Below are positions 1 through 7,736 of a DNA stretch of 41,941 nucleotides, in pieces; the stretch's first letter is position 1; each line of letters starts with the position of its first letter. This DNA is from Nonomuraea cypriaca. GTDB lineage: Bacteria; Actinomycetota; Actinomycetes; Streptosporangiales; Streptosporangiaceae. The notes under the pieces are model-generated. The model was not told the origin of the DNA. It made no database searches and saw nothing but the letters and a program-made list of their open reading frames with translations. The stretch spans positions 1 to 41,941 of the forward strand of contig NZ_JADOGI010000082.1 in assembly GCF_015645445.1 (NCBI RefSeq), in the 5' to 3' direction. The position numbers were made by a program, and so were the translations under genes.

Positions 1-2
1 TC

Positions 3-482
3 CCCTTCCCCGAGGTCGTCGGCATCATCGTGCACGGGATCAACAGCGGCCTCGTGATCCCCGTCCTCGCCCTCGTCCTTCTGATCCTGTCGTTCTTCGC
101 CAGGATCTCGGGCGCACGACATCGAGGGCACTCCGGCTGGTTCGCCAAGGAAATGTGCCACCGGGACGCACGCAAATTCGCCGCATCGGCGCTGAACGAT
201 AACGGCTACCGGACGGTCTACACCCCGCCCAACGCCGTCGTCGGCAGCAACGGCTCCACGATCGTGGAGGTGTGGAGACGTTTTGACGTTTCCCTCGCAG
301 AGCGACGCCGAAGGGCCAGTCCCTTCATCTCCTGCACAGCACCGCATCCAGCGAGGTCACCCAACACAACAACCTCATCTTCTGCGCTCGTACGTGGCGC
401 ACTTAAGAAGAACAAGCGGCTTTTCTGCGCGCCTGCTTTGACGTCGATTACTCCGAGGGAGTACTTCCAAAGATGTGGTTGA
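3..482 (+). pseudogene. Chimeric remnant: membrane-protein end joined to a small secreted-type domain, open at the left edge
   Basis: The reading frame enters from the left edge with no start. It first gives a transmembrane segment (HGINSGLVIPVLALVLLIL) resembling the last helix of small actinobacterial membrane proteins of the DUF6220 kind; that name is a guess from memory. After about residue 40 it changes to a soluble stretch with CHRDARKFAASALNDNGY and VVGSNGSTIVEV. From about position 283 the DNA instead matches the region upstream of the inverted LGFP gene (16.4-16.6 kb), so the last 65 or so codons are not native to this gene. I read it as two truncated genes joined together and then cut off by the duplicated block. 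Confidence 0.45.
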
Positions 483-619
483 CCCGGGTTGAACAGGCAT
501 CGCCGGATGCCTGACTGCGCCGCAAAGTGGTGTCAAGTGTTTTGCAAGCGATCGCATCCATTATCAAATCATGAAAAGCCCCGCACGGGGCTGCGGGCTT
601 CAGGGATAAGGAGAACATC
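283..619 (+). repeat. Upstream block shared with the inverted LGFP copy (copy A)
   Basis: Reading the minus strand from about 16632 down to 16318 gives a recognisable diverged copy of this block. Shared stretches include GCCGAAGGGCCAG, TTCATCTCCTGCACAGCACC, GCATCCAGC, CTGCGCCGCAAA and GCAAGC-ATCGC-TCCAT, ending with the same hairpin, Shine-Dalgarno and ATG. The duplicated unit therefore contained an LGFP gene plus about 300 bp of upstream DNA. No consistent reading frame is kept between the copies because of indels, so the block looks non-coding. Confidence 0.7.
577..592 (+). promoter_or_regulatory. Leader hairpin of LGFP gene 1
   Basis: AGCCCCGCACGGGGCT is a perfect stem with a GCAC-type loop. 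It ends 27 nt before the ATG. The same hairpin, with compensating base changes, stands at nearly the same distance before the two other LGFP genes. It could act as an RNA element or as a protein-binding palindrome. Confidence 0.6.
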
Positions 620-1213
620 ATGGACCGCCGAATCTACTTTTCGATGACGGCTACCCTCGCGCTTTCTGCGACCCTGCTGGCGGGGTCTCCCACCCACGCC
701 GGCAGCGCCACAACCTCCACCACGACGTCCGCCGCGTGCAACCCCAAGTACAAGCCCTACGGGCTGATCGGTGACAAGTGGCGGGCCTCGGACGGGGAGA
801 ACAGCGTTTTCGGCTGCCCGACACGCGCCGAGTACGGCTTCACCACCAATAAGTCACGCAGACAGGACTTCCGTAACGGCCAGATCGCCTGGGTCCCCGC
901 CCTGGGACCGAAAATGCTGGTCCGGACGTACGCATCCGGCGGCAAGGCCGTCTTCCAGTGGGGGCCGACCGGGCGAGATTGGGACTATTTCGAGGTCCGC
1001 TACTCATTCAACAACGAAGAGGTCAAGAAATACAAGGTGAAGCGCCGCGACCCATGGAACGGCGGGTTCAGTCGGCCGGCGACAGGACCAGGACCAGAGC
1101 CCTTGGGAAGCAACGCTCCTCTGCATTATTTCTCCGTCCGGGGCTGCGATGACAGCGGAGTTTTCCAGCTCGGGTCTGACTGCGGCGGATGGTCGCTACC
1201 AGGGCGGTTGTGA
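620..1213 (+). CDS. Secreted LGFP-repeat protein, copy 1
   Basis: A 197-residue protein. The ATG follows AAGGAG at 608-613. Residues 1-28 form a signal peptide (MDRRIYFSMTATLALSATLL, cleavage probably after THA-G). A Thr/Ser/Ala linker follows, then an LGFP-repeat unit with the signature IGDKWRASDGENSVFGCPT, EYGFTT and FRNGQIAWVP at about 50-95, then a conserved aromatic part (FQWGPTGRDWDYFEVRY) and a Cys-containing tail (YFSVRGCDDSGVF...GSDCGGW). LGFP repeats are known from actinobacterial cell-envelope proteins and are thought to help anchor proteins to the wall; the role here is inferred. The four or so Cys residues suggest disulfides. Paralogous to 1369-2004 and to 15697-16317 on the minus strand. 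Confidence 0.85.
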   Translation: MDRRIYFSMTATLALSATLLAGSPTHAGSATTSTTTSAACNPKYKPYGLIGDKWRASDGENSVFGCPTRAEYGFTTNKSRRQDFRNGQIAWVPALGPKMLVRTYASGGKAVFQWGPTGRDWDYFEVRYSFNNEEVKKYKVKRRDPWNGGFSRPATGPGPEPLGSNAPLHYFSVRGCDDSGVFQLGSDCGGWSLPGRL

Positions 1214-1222
1214 ACGCCACCT

Positions 1223-1257
1223 GGCTTCGACTCGGAAACCCGGGCCGCGTCGAAGCC
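1223..1257 (+). terminator. Hairpin after LGFP gene 1
   Basis: GGCTTCGAC and GTCGAAGCC form a perfect 9-bp stem around a 17-nt loop, starting 10 nt after the stop of LGFP gene 1. There is no T-tract, as is usual in high-GC actinobacteria, so the terminator role is inferred from position. Confidence 0.45.
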
Positions 1258-1325
1258 GGGCGGCACTGCAGTCGGGGCTCATGGTTCTCAGCAAGCGACC
1301 ACGTGTCTATCACCATGTCAGGAAA

Positions 1326-1341
1326 GCACCGCACAGGGTGC
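1326..1341 (+). promoter_or_regulatory. Leader hairpin of LGFP gene 2
   Basis: GCACC-GCACAG-GGTGC. Compared with copy 1, one C:G pair is replaced by A:T and the pairing is kept. The hairpin ends 27 nt before the ATG at 1369, exactly as in copy 1, and is followed by the same CGG-GACTTCAGG-ATA-GGAGAACATC sequence. Confidence 0.6.
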
Positions 1342-1368
1342 GGAGACTTCAGGAATAGGGAGAACATC

Positions 1369-2004
1369 ATGGACCGCCGGATCTACTTTTCGATGACGGC
1401 TACCCTCGCGCTTTCCACGACCCTGCTGGCGGGGTCTCCCGCCCACGCCGGCAGCGCCACAACCGCCACCGCAACGGCCACCACGACGTCCGCCGCGTGC
1501 AACCCCAAGTACAAGCCCTACGGGCTGATCGGTGACAAGTGGCGGGCCTCCGGCGGGGAGAACAGCGCTTACGGCTGCCCGACAAGCGCCGAGTACGGCT
1601 TCACCACCAACAAGGCCCGCAGGCAAGACTTCAAGAACGGCCAGATCGGCTGGTCCCCGGCGCTGGGACCGAAAGCGATGGTCCGAGCGTACCGAACCCG
1701 TGGGAAGGCCAACTTCCAGTGGGGGCCGACCGGACGCGACTGGGACTACTTCGAGGTCCGCTACGCATTCTCCAACGGACCGGTCAAGAAGTACAAGGTG
1801 AAGCGCAGCGACGCATGGAACGGTGGGTTCGGCATGGATTCGGGGGGACCGGGACCGGATCCCTTGCGGTGCATCGTCAGCGACGGATCCTCATGCGGCT
1901 TCGCCCACTATTTCTCCGTCCGAGGCTGCGATAATACTGGAGTTTTCCAGACCAATTCTGAGTGCGGTGTATGGTCGATACCAGTACGGTTGCGCTCTTT
2001 CTAA
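1369..2004 (+). CDS. Secreted LGFP-repeat protein, copy 2
   Basis: A 211-residue tandem paralogue of the preceding gene. I chose the ATG at 1369, not an upstream in-frame codon, because it follows GGGAGAACATC and begins the same signal peptide MDRRIYFSMTATLALS. Domains match copy 1: signal peptide, Ala/Thr linker (TATATATTTSAAC), an LGFP unit (IGDKWRASGGENSAYGCPTS ... FKNGQIGWSP), WGPTGRDWDYFEVRY, then a Cys-rich tail slightly longer than copy 1 (an extra CIVSDGSSCG insert). The GGEN-GCPTS form is closest to the family consensus. Secreted; cell-wall association is inferred from the repeat family. Its leader hairpin suggests it is expressed separately from copy 1. Confidence 0.85.
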   Translation: MDRRIYFSMTATLALSTTLLAGSPAHAGSATTATATATTTSAACNPKYKPYGLIGDKWRASGGENSAYGCPTSAEYGFTTNKARRQDFKNGQIGWSPALGPKAMVRAYRTRGKANFQWGPTGRDWDYFEVRYAFSNGPVKKYKVKRSDAWNGGFGMDSGGPGPDPLRCIVSDGSSCGFAHYFSVRGCDNTGVFQTNSECGVWSIPVRLRSF

Positions 2005-2269
2005 GCTCGGGCCAGCCGGCAAATAGGTCACAGACTCTTCCCACAGCTGAGCTCGTTCTGCGGCTTGGCGACACCCTCGATTCGGGCAACGAGTGGGCGG
2101 TGCAGTGGCCGCGCCCCCGGATCGGCACGTACCGGCCACCCGGATCACGCCAGCCCCACGACACCCCGCCCATGGCCGGCAACGGCCTCGGGCACCTCCT
2201 CGGCGAACACCGCGGTGAACACCCCTCCGCCAGGCCCGTCGTCGATCGGGCGAAAGGAAGGCATCGAGC

Positions 2270-2875
2270 ATGACCAAGAGCCGCGCCGAACTGCCCGGGT
2301 GGGGATCCGGCCAGAGGCGGGACGGTCAAGCCCCATCCACCCCGAGGCGCCGGATGTCGAAGAAGCTCGGCTTGGTGATCCTCGGCGTCCTGGTCATCGC
2401 CGCCCTGCCGTATTTGAGTCAGGCGCTGTTCAGCCCGTGGGCTCTCTCGCTGACCGGCCGGCCCACGCTACCCGGATACTGGCACGGCGAGATGTCATTC
2501 GGGCGAGGCGACACGCGGCCGGTGGTCATGCATCTGCGTGCGACGACGTGTTCCCGATGCTCCGACGACATCGAGGGTGAAGCCACGGTGTGCGTCGCGG
2601 GGCGCTCCATCGACTACCGGCTCTCGGGCGAGGCGGCGGACCGCAACGCCGGCCGCTTCACCCTGGACAGCTGGCCCTACCCCGACACCCGGGCCCCGGG
2701 CACCCACCTGGGTCACCTCGAGGCCACCTGGGCAGGGGGAGACGAGATCAGCATCACCGCAACCCTGCACGTCACCAACCCCGACGGATCGTGGAGCAGC
2801 AACAAGCAGCCCGCCGAACCGTCACGTTTCCGGCTGCACCGTGACACCGAGACGAACTTCCGAACAGCTTGCTGA
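2270..2875 (+). CDS. Membrane-anchored protein of unknown function
   Basis: A 201-residue protein; the ATG follows GAAAGGAAGG. A basic cytoplasmic N-terminus of about 32 residues is followed by one transmembrane helix (LGLVILGVLVIAALPYLSQA, about 33-52), and the rest should be outside the cell. The outer part begins with SLTGRPTLPGYWHGEM and contains a CSRC motif with a further Cys about 13 residues later, then a beta-rich stretch ending RFRLHRD. A start at Met29 (MSKKLG) is also possible. I do not recognise the family. The 265 bp before it (2005-2269) hold no gene that I can support. Confidence 0.65.
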   Translation: MTKSRAELPGWGSGQRRDGQAPSTPRRRMSKKLGLVILGVLVIAALPYLSQALFSPWALSLTGRPTLPGYWHGEMSFGRGDTRPVVMHLRATTCSRCSDDIEGEATVCVAGRSIDYRLSGEAADRNAGRFTLDSWPYPDTRAPGTHLGHLEATWAGGDEISITATLHVTNPDGSWSSNKQPAEPSRFRLHRDTETNFRTAC

Positions 2876-2902
2876 GCCCAGGCAGGCCGTCCGATTTTTG
2901 AT

Positions 2903-3220
2903 GTGGCCACGTCCTCGGCGCGTGCGCGGAGTTACAACAGCCCGTTGCGGCGGGCGAATGCGGCGCGGACGCGGGCGGCTGCCTTGCAGGCAAAGAGCCG
3001 CGCCGCCCAATTGCGCGGCGTTCGGGAAGTATTCGAGCAAATGGGGGTCCCGTCGCCGACCGAGGAACAGGTTGCCGGAGTACTGGCGGTGACGTCTAGC
3101 GACGTCTACCTGTTGCTGACCCGGGAGGTCGGCATGGACAGGGCGTCGTACGTCAACTGGCTTGCCGCCACACTGTCCGAGCACTTGGCCCGAATTGGTC
3201 GGCGCGGTGCCGGAAAGTAG
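2903..3220 (+). pseudogene. TetR-family regulator remnant with internal deletion
   Basis: The frame starts at a GTG and codes for 105 residues. The first part (SYNSPLRRANAARTRAA) is the typical start of a TetR-family DNA-binding domain, but the helix-turn-helix that should follow is absent. The remainder (EEQVAGVLAVTSSDVYLLLT ... YVNWLAATLSEHL) is the typical final ligand-domain helix pair of TetR proteins. About 80-90 residues therefore appear to be deleted in frame. A protein without the HTH should not bind DNA, so I call it a pseudogene. It ends 5 bp before the next gene. Confidence 0.6.
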
Positions 3221-3225
3221 GGGAG

Positions 3226-3792
3226 ATGAACCACGACGGCCCGGCAGACATCCAGGACATGCGTATCGTCCATTCCGCACTGCGCCGCGATCTCGAGCGG
3301 ACCAGGATGGTGGCATCCGATCCGGCACTGCTCACCGACAGCCGGCGACAGGCGATCGGCACGCACCTGGCCTGGTTGATGCACACGCTGCACCGGCATC
3401 ACAGCGGCGAGGACGAGCAGGTCTGGCCGGAGATCCGGCGTCGCGACCCATCGGCCGCGGCGCTCCTCGACCAGATGGACGCGGACCACCGGCGACTCGC
3501 CGGTCCCATGGAAGAAAGGGCCGACAGACCACACCAATACCGGTTCGAGACGATCAGCCGGTCCCACTGCACACGCTGGAGCTTCCAGCTCGAACCGGCC
3601 GGAGCCGCGACCCGGGTCCAACAAACGTTCGAAGTACCGCGCATCTGGAAAGTCTTCGAGCCGACGGTCGCCCTCCTGCTTCCAGAACACCACGACCGCA
3701 CCGACTCCCTCCGGGCCGACCTCGTCCGCCTTGGCCTAGCCGCGTCACAAGCCAGCACCGGCCTGGACGCTAACGACAAAGTAACGCCATGA
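3226..3792 (+). pseudogene. Chimera: hemerythrin N-terminal half fused to SRPBCC C-terminal part
   Basis: 188 residues in one frame. Residues 1-98 are the first half of an actinobacterial hemerythrin-domain protein: IVHSALRRDL, the iron-ligand motif HRHHSGEDEQVWPEI, and LLDQMDADHRRLAGPM. The second half, with the HLDxEE ligands, is missing. From about residue 100 the protein instead resembles the end of an SRPBCC/polyketide-cyclase domain (TRWSFQLEPAGAATRVQQTF ... HHDRTDSLRADLVRLGLAA). Neither domain is complete. Its stop overlaps the next ATG as ATGA, so the SRPBCC gene was probably once coupled to the membrane protein. The missing hemerythrin half may be the one at 16761-17225 on the other strand. 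Confidence 0.65.
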
Positions 3793-4469
3793 CCCCGCTC
3801 CACAGGGCCGACCAACAACGGATCGCCGGCGCGTTCCTGGTGCTGTCGTTCGTCACCTTCACGGTGGGCGCCACGCTGCCGCTGGTCGGCGCCAAAGGCA
3901 ACAGCAAGATCTTCACGCTGCCGGTCCGAGAGCATCTGCAGGCTGTGGCCGGTAACCCGGGCAGCTGGCGGTGGGCCAACCTGTTCATGAGCACCGCGGT
4001 TGTACTGCTGGTTCTCGGGATGACGATCCTGGTGACAATGCTGGAGAGGGTTGACGAGCGGATGCTGTCCCGGATCGCCCTGACCACGTTGCTGCTGGCT
4101 GCGCTGCTGTGGTTGGTCTATTCAGCCTTCAGGTCCACCGTGACAATGAGTGCGGCGCGTGAGACGGTCTCGACCGGCGCCGTGCCGCCCTACTACGACC
4201 CATGGAGCCAATGGGCTTCGGGCCTGTTTCAGATCTACACCGTGCTTGGATGCGTGGGCCTCGCCGCGATGGGCGGCTCCCTGCTGATGATCAAGCTGGT
4301 TCCCACTTGGGCCGGCTGGACCACCATCGCGATCAGCGTCGCAACACTCCTGCATCTCCTCAGCACCGGCAATACGTTGCCGACCTTCCATTACCTCCCC
4401 TGCCTGCTCATCGGCGTCCTGCTGCTGATTCGACGACCACTGCCCCTCGGACCACTGCCCGCGCAGTGA
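3789..4469 (+). CDS. Polytopic membrane protein of unknown function
   Basis: 226 residues with about six predicted transmembrane helices: IAGAFLVLSFVTFTVGATL near the start, STAVVLLVLGMTILVTML, ALTTLLLAALLWLVYSAF, an amphipathic WSQWASGLFQIYTVLGCVGL, a helix after LMIKLVPTWAGW, and YLPCLLIGVLLLI at the end. The start is fixed by a 4-bp ATGA overlap with the SRPBCC-containing frame, implying translational coupling. No motif gives a substrate or an activity. SRPBCC genes next to small membrane proteins are common in actinobacteria, so the pair may once have worked together; this is inference. Confidence 0.7.
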   Translation: MTPLHRADQQRIAGAFLVLSFVTFTVGATLPLVGAKGNSKIFTLPVREHLQAVAGNPGSWRWANLFMSTAVVLLVLGMTILVTMLERVDERMLSRIALTTLLLAALLWLVYSAFRSTVTMSAARETVSTGAVPPYYDPWSQWASGLFQIYTVLGCVGLAAMGGSLLMIKLVPTWAGWTTIAISVATLLHLLSTGNTLPTFHYLPCLLIGVLLLIRRPLPLGPLPAQ

Positions 4470-4597
4470 GCGGCACAACCGGGACCACGCTCGAGGTCGA
4501 GCCGACTGCTCGCCAGAGCTCCAGATCAGGAGTTGGGATGAGGGGCGGATCTCGGCGTGGGTGGTTTGGCTCGGGTGTGGGCGCGTTTGCCCTGCGG

Positions 4598-4804
4598 GCC
4601 GAAGAGGCTAAGGATCTCGACACCTACGCCGGCCTCGACCTGCACCAGCTGCGCCACAGCGCCGCCACCCACCTCGGCGAAGCCGCGGCCAGGGCCTCGG
4701 AGATCCTCTCCCTCAACGTCGAGAACCTCCTCCTGGAGGAACGCAAAGCGCCCCTGCGCTCCAAGGGCGGTGCAACCCAATATTACGGACTCGGAATCAC
4801 CTGA
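4598..4804 (+). pseudogene. Scrambled tyrosine-recombinase remnant
   Basis: The frame reads LDLHQLRHSAATHLGEA, which is the HxLRH box near the C-terminus of phage-type/IS-type tyrosine recombinases. It is followed directly by RASEILSLNVENLLLEERKA and RSKGGATQYY, which in these enzymes lies well before the box (it carries the first catalytic Arg region). The order is reversed relative to a normal enzyme, and the core between them and the catalytic Tyr are absent. This suggests a deletion between two tandem copies. The frame stops at 4804, overlapping the end of the HxlR gene on the other strand. Confidence 0.55.
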
Positions 4805-5190
4805 CCCGCAGGATTTACGCTGTGGTCATAGCGCTGCTGGGCCGCGATGACCTCCGGGGTGTGCGCCGAAATCCAGCGGACCAGTTGGGCGAACGGGCGG
4901 GACAGACCTTGCCCAAGCTCCGTCAGCTCATAGCTGACCTGCGACGGGGTGGTTGGCTCCACGGTGCGCTCTACCAACCCGTCGCGGACCAGAATCCGCA
5001 GTTTGGCGGAGAGCATCTTCTCGCTGATGCCGTCGATGCGCCGGCGCAACTCGAAGAAGCGCATCGGCCCAGGCGTCAGGGCGGCCAGAATCAGCGGCAC
5101 CCACCGTCCGGTGACATGTTCCATCACCTCCCGCCCGGGGCAGTCGCTGTGAAACGTGTCACTGATCCACCGGGCGTCGCTCTCATCCAC
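4783..5190 (-). CDS. HxlR-family winged-helix regulator
   Basis: 135 residues, the normal length for the family. DCPGREVMEHVTGRWVPLIL at about 17-36 is the HxlR signature, followed by the winged helix MRFFELRRRIDGISEKMLSA, KLRILVRDGLVERTV and the wing QVSYELTELG. HxlR proteins are small redox- or aldehyde-responsive DNA-binding dimers that often control a divergent oxidoreductase gene. Here a divergent SDR gene follows a perfect 10-bp inverted repeat (5214-5252), fitting that arrangement, although the SDR has lost its N-terminus. The complete HTH and wing suggest that the regulator is still functional. Confidence 0.85.
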   Translation of the reverse strand: MDESDARWISDTFHSDCPGREVMEHVTGRWVPLILAALTPGPMRFFELRRRIDGISEKMLSAKLRILVRDGLVERTVEPTTPSQVSYELTELGQGLSRPFAQLVRWISAHTPEVIAAQQRYDHSVNPAGQVIPSP

Positions 5191-5213
5191 CTGCTCACCT
5201 ACCGCTATCTCTA

Positions 5214-5252
5214 GGGCTTACCTGAAGGTGCGTACTTACAAAAGGTAAGCCC
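5214..5252. promoter_or_regulatory. Probable HxlR operator, 10-bp perfect inverted repeat
   Basis: GGGCTTACCT (5214-5223) and AGGTAAGCCC (5243-5252) are exact inverted copies with a 19-bp spacer. The spacer holds a further ACTTAC half-site. The site sits between the HxlR gene and the divergent SDR remnant. Confidence 0.65.
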
Positions 5253-5937
5253 AAAACCTAACGGCGACGCCGAGTCCGCAGAGCTGCTGTCCAAGCAGAT
5301 CGACGCCGCGCAGGCGATCCAGGCCGACGTGACTGACGAGGCCCAGGTGACCACGCTGGTGGACCAGGTGATCGCCGAGCACGGACGGATCGACGTGCTG
5401 GTGGGCAACGCCCACACCGCGGCGCCGCCGTTCGGCCCGCTGGAGCATGTGCCGTGGGAGGCGTTCGCAGCCAAGATGAGCGATGAGCTGGCCGGCGTCT
5501 ACCACCTGACCCGGCGGGTGCTGCCGGTCATGCGCCAACGGCGGTCCGGCCGGATCGTCTACGTCTCCGCCACCGCGGCCGAGCTGATCATCGGCAGCGC
5601 CGCCCAGTCCACTGCCAAAGCCGCCGTGAACGCCTTCGCCCAGCAGGTCGCCGGCGAGGCCATACGGGACGGCATCACCGTCAATGCCGTCGCCCCTGGC
5701 GCGGTTGGTACCGATGCCACCGCTGAGGTGTTCACCGATGGCATCCGGCGCCACTTCGGCGACCGGTCGGTGACCGGCACGATGCTGCGGCCGCAGGACC
5801 TGGCTCGCCCGATCGCCGCGCTCGTGGACGGCGCGTTCGCCACGGTCACCGGCCAGGTGATCCGCATCGATGGCGGCTACCCGCTGCTGAGCCAGTTGCT
5901 GGACGGCCTGCCGGCCCAGTTCCCCACGGCTTCGTGA
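5251..5937 (+). pseudogene. Short-chain dehydrogenase/reductase lacking its NAD(P)-binding N-terminus
   Basis: The frame is open from 5215 and homologous from about codon ESAELLSKQIDAAQAIQADV onward. Visible are DVLVGNA, IVYVSATAAELIIGSAAQST (the catalytic Tyr of YxxxK is replaced: AAQSTAKAAV has no Tyr), TVNAVAPG and VTGQVIRIDGG near the end. The first 40-50 residues with the GxxxGxG dinucleotide loop are missing, since only 24 bp separate the operator from the HxlR gene start. The only good initiation codon is a GTG at 5329. Loss of both the Rossmann loop and the Tyr makes it very unlikely to be an active enzyme. A 5' deletion presumably joined the promoter to the gene interior. Confidence 0.7.
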
Positions 5938-6084
5938 GCCTCAGAACAGAGAATGCGGCTCGGGAGAATGCGCGGATGAGGTGGGCGCGCTCATGTCCAC
6001 GCTCCACTGGCCGACATACCACGTAGGCGCCGCCCATTGCTGCCACCGCCTTCCGGTCGGCGGGCCCTTGCGGTACCTCGGCGC

Positions 6085-6640
6085 GCACCGCGTCCGCCGG
6101 TTCGGCGAACGCGTGTTGGCGTGTGCCGAGGGGATGCCGAACGCTCCTGTGGCGCAGGAGGTCGGGGCCACTGCCGACACGGTGGGCAAGTGGCGCTCGC
6201 GGTTTGTTGCCCGACGGATGGCGGGGCTCAGCGACGCCGCGCGCCCGGGCCGGCCCAAGGCGGATCTCCTGCTCACCGAAATCGAGCGTGCCCAGCTGAC
6301 ACGCTGGGCGCGCCGGGCCAAGACCGCGCTGTACCTCGCACCTCGAGCGAAGATCATATTGCGCTGTGCGGAGGGCCGGACGAACAAGCAGGTCGCCGCG
6401 GACCTGGGCACCGCAGACGCCACGGTGACCCGCTGGCGGGGCAGAGTTCCAGCAGCCCGCCTGGACGGGCTGATGGACGAGCCGCGGCCGGGACGTCCCC
6501 TCGATCCTGCTCGACCAGGTCGAAGACGTGGTCGTGGCGACCACCCACGCCGGGCAAGGACACTCACTGGTCACGCCTCAGATCGAGCTCACCCAGCTAG
6601 GAACCCGCTCGATCAAAGGGCTTGGCGACGGACCGGGTAC
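6085..6640 (+). mobile_element. Degenerate IS630-family transposase, two overlapping N-terminal pieces
   Basis: One frame shows an IS630 helix-turn-helix piece (VLACAEGMPNAPVAQEVGAT, KWRSRFVARRMAGL, ARPGRPK). It runs directly into a second piece that begins again (LTEIERAQLTRWARRAKTAL, IILRCAEGRTNKQVAADLGT, LMDEPRPGRP). Two copies thus contributed to it. Beyond 6500 the reading continues only by changing frame: SILLDQVEDVVVAT, then TPGKDTHWSR, where a functional element has VxxVVxxTL-xTP-GxxTHWSR. No DDE catalytic domain is left. I see no terminal inverted repeats or TA target duplication. Confidence 0.65.
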
Positions 6641-7209
6641 CGCAGATGGAGGGCACGTCGCCCCTGGACGACGACCGGGTCGTCGAGTAGTAGGTGCCCG
6701 CCCTCGATCTTCGAAAAGTACGGGATGCCTTCGCCGAACAGTACCGGTACGAGGCTGACGCAAACCTCCTCCACCAGGCCCAGAGCGAGTGCCTGCTGCG
6801 TCACGTTCGCACTGGCGATCGTGACGTTCTTGTCGCCGGCGATCTGTTTCGCCCGATTGATCGCCGCCTCGACTCCATCGACGAACGTGGTCGTCGGCCA
6901 CTTCTCGGCGGCGTCGGCCGGCGGCCGATGAGTGACCACAACGACGGGTGCGCCGGCCGGGTGCTTGTCGTTCCAACCGCCGGCGATGTCGAACAGGCGA
7001 CGGCCGGCAATGAGCGCACCGGTGTTCTCGGTCAGGTCTCGCCATGCCTCCGCACTCGCATCATCGACCTTGACCGAGATGTCCTCGTTGGGGTTCGGCA
7101 CGGTCACGTCTCCGGCTTGGTACCAGTCGAACAGCTCGCCGACCTGGTCATCCGGTTGTGCGATGTAGCCATCCAACGACATCGTCATGTGGCTGAAGAT
7201 CTTGCCCAT
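6613..7209 (-). CDS. Dihydrofolate-reductase-like (RibD C-terminal type) reductase
   Basis: 198 residues; start ATG at 7209 because it follows GAGGAGGACC. The fold signature is clear: FSHMTMSLDGYIAQPDDQVG at the start, GALIAGRRLFDIAGGW, VVVVTH, VTIASANVTQQALALGLVEE and VSLVPVLFGEGIPYF. This family uses NADPH and is related to DHFR and to the riboflavin-pathway reductase RibD, but most such standalone actinobacterial proteins have no assigned substrate and do not replace FolA. A real folA lies at 33.1 kb. The gene appears complete, although its 3' end overlaps the IS630 debris on the other strand. Confidence 0.85.
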   Translation of the reverse strand: MGKIFSHMTMSLDGYIAQPDDQVGELFDWYQAGDVTVPNPNEDISVKVDDASAEAWRDLTENTGALIAGRRLFDIAGGWNDKHPAGAPVVVVTHRPPADAAEKWPTTTFVDGVEAAINRAKQIAGDKNVTIASANVTQQALALGLVEEVCVSLVPVLFGEGIPYFSKIEGGHLLLDDPVVVQGRRALHLRYPVRRQAL

Positions 7210-7329
7210 GGTGGTCCTCCTCTGAGTATCGCTCGGCTCGGTGGTTCCGGCCCGTCCTAATGCGGCCTCTGTGGTAGACCGTATTGAGCGGCAAAACTCA
7301 TCGCGTCCAGTCACACGATCCAGCCGGGA

Positions 7330-7700
7330 GCCTCTGGCCCGGGCACCTGCACTCCACCGACCAGGAGGAACCGTTCGCTGCGAGAGGTCAACGGTGGCCA
7401 GGGCGTCGCGGAGTTCGCGCCGGCCAGGGCTTGGACTCGAAGGTCGCCGAACCGGAGTGCGGGCGCCTTCCTGCCGTCGTCGGTGACGGTGGGCCTGGTG
7501 ATCCGTTCGATGACTGGACTCACAAGTGTCGTGCCCTGGCCGACGGTTTCAGTCTCCAGGAGGTGTGACGGTCTCCACGCGGAGCGCGCGGCCGTCCTTG
7601 AGGTACTGCTTGATGCGGGAGTTCTTGTAGAAGACGTTGAGGGTGACCAGGTCGCAGTACTGATCGATTTTGGTTTTGAAGCCGCCGCCGCGGGGTGGGG
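7330..7700 (-). pseudogene. Frameshifted remnant of a widespread actinobacterial protein family of unknown function
   Basis: On the minus strand one frame reads FKTKIDQYCDLVTLNVFYKN, SRIKQYLKDGRALRVET and stops at 7549. A second frame continues with TTLVSPVIERITRPTVTDDG and KAPALRFGDLRVQALAG. From memory these two blocks lie in the same order in a large family of actinobacterial proteins with the RIKQYxKxGRALRxET signature; I know of no agreed function. The N-terminal half, the stretch between the blocks and the C-terminus are missing. The left part joins a GNAT gene on the opposite strand. Confidence 0.5.
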
Positions 7701-7736
7701 CGGCCGGCGCGGCCGCCGCGGCGGAACAGCAACTCG

